Positions 6,505 through 8,136 of a DNA stretch of 8,136 nt are shown in pieces (the stretch's first letter is position 1; each line of letters begins with the position of its first letter). The translations under genes were made by a program, and so were the position numbers. Location: contig VAXR01000179.1 of assembly GCA_005885165.1 (NCBI GenBank), positions 1-8,136 on the forward strand, in the 5' to 3' direction. The stretch comes from Actinomycetota bacterium. GTDB taxonomy: Bacteria > Actinomycetota > Thermoleophilia > Solirubrobacterales > Thermoleophilaceae. The notes below the pieces were generated by a model. The model was not told where the DNA came from. It worked only from the letters and a program-made list of their open reading frames with translations, and ran no database searches.

Positions 6505-7119
6505 ATGGCGACGAAGGCGGAGACGGACACCGAGGGTGAGGCGAGCGGCGTGCCGAAGGGGGCCGCGGGCTCCAAGCCGCGCACGCCCCGCAGCACGGCC
6601 GCCAAGGCCAAGGCGCGCACGCCGGCGGAGGTCGCCCGCGCGGGCTTCGACGCCGTTATCGCGCACGACGTCGACGGCATCCTCGAGAACTGGAGCCCGG
6701 ACGGGATCCAGGACTGGGTGGCGCTCGGCGTCTTCCGCGGCCACGACCAGATCCGCGACCTGTTCGAGCAGGTCTTCGCGGCCACCCCGGACATCGAGAT
6801 GATCGTGGAGCGGATCGTGGCCGACGACGAGACGGCCTGCGTCCAGTGGCGGTCCGTCGGCACCTTCACGGGGGAGCCGTTCATCGGGATCGAGCCGACC
6901 GGCCGCCGCATCGAGCTCCGCGGCGTCGACGTGATGGAGATCGAGGACGGGAAGATCGTCCGCAACACCGTCTACTACGACGGCGCGGCGTTCGCGCGCG
7001 GTGTCGGGATGCTGCCGGCGCAGGACTCGGGCACGGAGAAGGCGATGTACGCCGCGTTCAACGCGGCCACCCGGCTGCGCCGCGCGATCCGCGAGCGCAC
7101 CTCCGGAGGGACGTCGTGA
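6505..7119 (+). CDS. SnoaL-like / NTF2-fold protein of unknown function
   Basis: A 204-residue protein with a SnoaL/NTF2-like cone-shaped domain at about residues 40-165. It shows an opening helix (AEVARAGFDAVIAHDVDGILENW), the GVFRGHDQIRDLFEQVF helix typical of the family, then strands ending in GVDVMEIEDGKIVRNTVYYDGAAFARGVGMLP. Relatives include ester or polyketide cyclases and many orphan proteins that bind small hydrophobic ligands; no substrate can be named. The first 38 residues are a disordered, Lys/Ala/Thr/Pro-rich tail, unusual for this small fold. The C-terminus (about 170-204) adds an Arg-rich helix. ATG 6505 is the start because the frame has no better upstream choice and a -10-like box precedes it. 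The stop overlaps the next gene as GTGA. Confidence 0.8.
   Translation: MATKAETDTEGEASGVPKGAAGSKPRTPRSTAAKAKARTPAEVARAGFDAVIAHDVDGILENWSPDGIQDWVALGVFRGHDQIRDLFEQVFAATPDIEMIVERIVADDETACVQWRSVGTFTGEPFIGIEPTGRRIELRGVDVMEIEDGKIVRNTVYYDGAAFARGVGMLPAQDSGTEKAMYAAFNAATRLRRAIRERTSGGTS
7105..7110 (+). promoter_or_regulatory. Strong ribosome binding site for the small membrane protein
   Basis: GGAGGG lies 5 nt before GTG 7116 and 11 nt before GTG 7122. It is the best Shine-Dalgarno match in the window, lies inside the preceding gene, and is the main support for the short downstream gene being real. Confidence 0.6.
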
Positions 7120-7280
7120 CGGTGCTCGTCGCGCTGGCCGTCGGGCTCGTCTTCTGGATCGCGGGCTGGGCGCTCGGCATCAAGCCGTTCGACGCCTTCA
7201 TGGTCACGGCGCTGCTCGTGGTGAGCGCGGCGGCCTACCGGATCGCCGAGCCGTACATCCGCGAGCGGCTCAGGCCGTAG
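7116..7280 (+). CDS. Small two-helix membrane protein, 54 residues
   Basis: The frame runs from GTG 7116 (overlapping the previous stop as GTGA) to TAG 7278, behind a strong GGAGGG site. The product has two hydrophobic segments, about residues 3-22 (VLVALAVGLVFWIAGWALGI) and 26-43. A short turn containing KPFD lies between them, and a charged tail (EPYIRERLRP) probably stays in the cytoplasm. The function is not recognised. The tight coupling to the SnoaL-like gene suggests the two are made together, perhaps with the small protein serving as a membrane partner, but this is inference. GTG 7122 is an alternative start. Confidence 0.65.
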   Translation: MTVLVALAVGLVFWIAGWALGIKPFDAFMVTALLVVSAAAYRIAEPYIRERLRP

Positions 7281-7301
7281 ACGTAACCGCCCCTCGGCGC
7301 C

Positions 7302-8136
7302 TCAGCCGAAGAACGTGGCCGCCGCCTCGTAGTCCTCGGGCGGCACCATTCGCAGCTGCTCCACCGCCTCTCTCAGCTCGACCAGCTCGATGCGCGTTCC
7401 ATGCAGAGCGGGCATGAAGCCCCAGCGCTCCTCGCTCGCGGCGTCGATCCCCGCCACGCCGAGCCGCGTAGCCAGCACGCGGTCGAACGCCGTCGGCGTG
7501 CCACCGCGCTGGACGTGGCCCAGCACGGTCGCTCGGGTCTCGTAGCCGGTGCGCTGGGCGATCTCGCGTTCGAGCAGCTGGCCGATGCCGCCGAGGCGGG
7601 CGTGCCCGAACTCGTCGACCCCGTGGTCGGCGACGGTCGCCATCGTGCCCTCGCGCGGCATGGCGCCCTCGGCCACCACGATGATCGCGAAGTAGCGCCC
7701 GCGCTCGTGGCGGCGGCGGATCAGCCGGCAGACCTCCTCGATGTCGAACGGCTGCTCCGGGATCAGGATCACGTCGGCACCGCCGGCGAGCCCGGAGTAG
7801 AGGGCGATCCAGCCCGCGTGGCGGCCCATCACCTCCACGACCAGGTTGCGGTGGTGGCTCTCCGCGGTGGTGTGCAGGCGGTCGATCGCCTCGGTGGCGA
7901 TCTGCACCGCTGTGTCGAAGCCGAACGTCTGGTCGGTGCCGCCGAGGTCGTTGTCGATCGTCTTCGGGATCCCGACGATCGGGAGGCCGAAATCCGCGTG
8001 GAGCTTCGCGGCCGCGCCCAGCGTGTCCTCGCCGCCGATAGCGATCAGGCCGTCGAGCTCATGGCGCTCTAGCGTCGCGCGGATCGTGTCGGGCCCCCCG
8101 TCGCGCTTGAAGGGGTTCGTCCGGGAAGAGCCGAGG
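7302..8136 (-). CDS. 6-phosphofructokinase, PPi-dependent type by signature (N-terminus beyond window)
   Basis: The frame is open from the right edge to a TGA at 7302-7304. It gives 277 residues of a PfkA-family enzyme that phosphorylates fructose 6-phosphate at C1; roughly the first 60-65 residues, including the first glycine-rich loop, are missing. Visible motifs in order are SSRTNPFK, AIGGEDTLGAA, GIPKTIDNDLGGTDQTFGFDTA (catalytic Asp codon at 7953-7955), VEVMGRHAGWIA, IPEQPFDIEEV, VVAEGA and LGHVQRGGTPTAFDR. Two positions that set the phosphoryl donor are informative. The residue equivalent to E. coli Gly104 is Asp (codon 8025-8027) and that of Gly124 is Lys (codon 7962-7964), the pair typical of pyrophosphate-dependent enzymes such as the Amycolatopsis one. 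ATP use would normally need Gly at the first position. GTG at 7905-7907 is not the start, because the family motifs continue upstream of it. It converges on the small membrane gene with 21 bp between stops. Confidence 0.92.
   Translation of the reverse strand, partial: LGSSRTNPFKRDGGPDTIRATLERHELDGLIAIGGEDTLGAAAKLHADFGLPIVGIPKTIDNDLGGTDQTFGFDTAVQIATEAIDRLHTTAESHHRNLVVEVMGRHAGWIALYSGLAGGADVILIPEQPFDIEEVCRLIRRRHERGRYFAIIVVAEGAMPREGTMATVADHGVDEFGHARLGGIGQLLEREIAQRTGYETRATVLGHVQRGGTPTAFDRVLATRLGVAGIDAASEERWGFMPALHGTRIELVELREAVEQLRMVPPEDYEAAATFFG

Noticed and set aside
7294..7309. Short stem TCGGC / GCCGA as a terminator between the convergent genes
   Set aside because: A 5-bp stem with a 6-nt loop, overlapping the phosphofructokinase stop and lacking a T run; too weak to call.
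1..8136. Mobile elements, CRISPR, tRNA or defence genes
   Set aside because: No transposase, integrase, regularly spaced repeat array, cloverleaf or nuclease/toxin-like frame was recognised on either strand.

Overview
This is a GC-rich bacterial chromosomal window (strong G/C bias at third codon positions, GTG and TTG starts, GTGA and TTGA gene overlaps). Gene order and protein style suggest a high-GC actinobacterial lineage, most likely Thermoleophilia/Solirubrobacterales. That placement is an inference from style, not from a marker gene. The content is core metabolism and cell-envelope housekeeping. I see no phage, transposase, CRISPR, toxin-antitoxin or defence genes, and no tRNA or rRNA.

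Layout: (1) 1-69 holds the last codons of an unidentified upstream gene, apparently overlapping the next gene by GTGA. (2) 66-2381 encodes a TgpA-like membrane transglutaminase. (3) 2409-3650 encodes a membrane-anchored HtrA/DegP-type serine protease with one PDZ domain. (4) 3701-6271 is a compact trpF-trpB-trpA operon for the last steps of tryptophan synthesis, probably read from a leaderless promoter just before trpF. (5) 6272-6504 is a 233-bp gap with two tandem 45-nt hairpins. (6) 6505-7280 is a two-gene unit: a SnoaL/NTF2-fold protein and a 54-residue membrane protein. (7) 7302-8136, on the minus strand, is the C-terminal four-fifths of a phosphofructokinase whose specificity residues indicate pyrophosphate dependence.

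TrpF makes CdRP from phosphoribosylanthranilate. TrpA and TrpB would form the tryptophan synthase complex that turns indole-3-glycerol phosphate plus serine into tryptophan. trpC and the upstream pathway genes are not in the window. The trpB reading frame is broken near its 5' end: about 49 bp appear to be missing, and the two edges look like the two copies of a short GATCCCG repeat. All downstream catalytic residues are intact, so this is either a very recent deletion or an assembly collapse.

The items most worth a second look are the trpB lesion, the tandem hairpin pair after trpA (its G-U wobbles fit a plus-strand RNA and it has a possible alternative fold), and the PPi-type phosphofructokinase signature. 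I do not see a clearly novel multi-gene system here.
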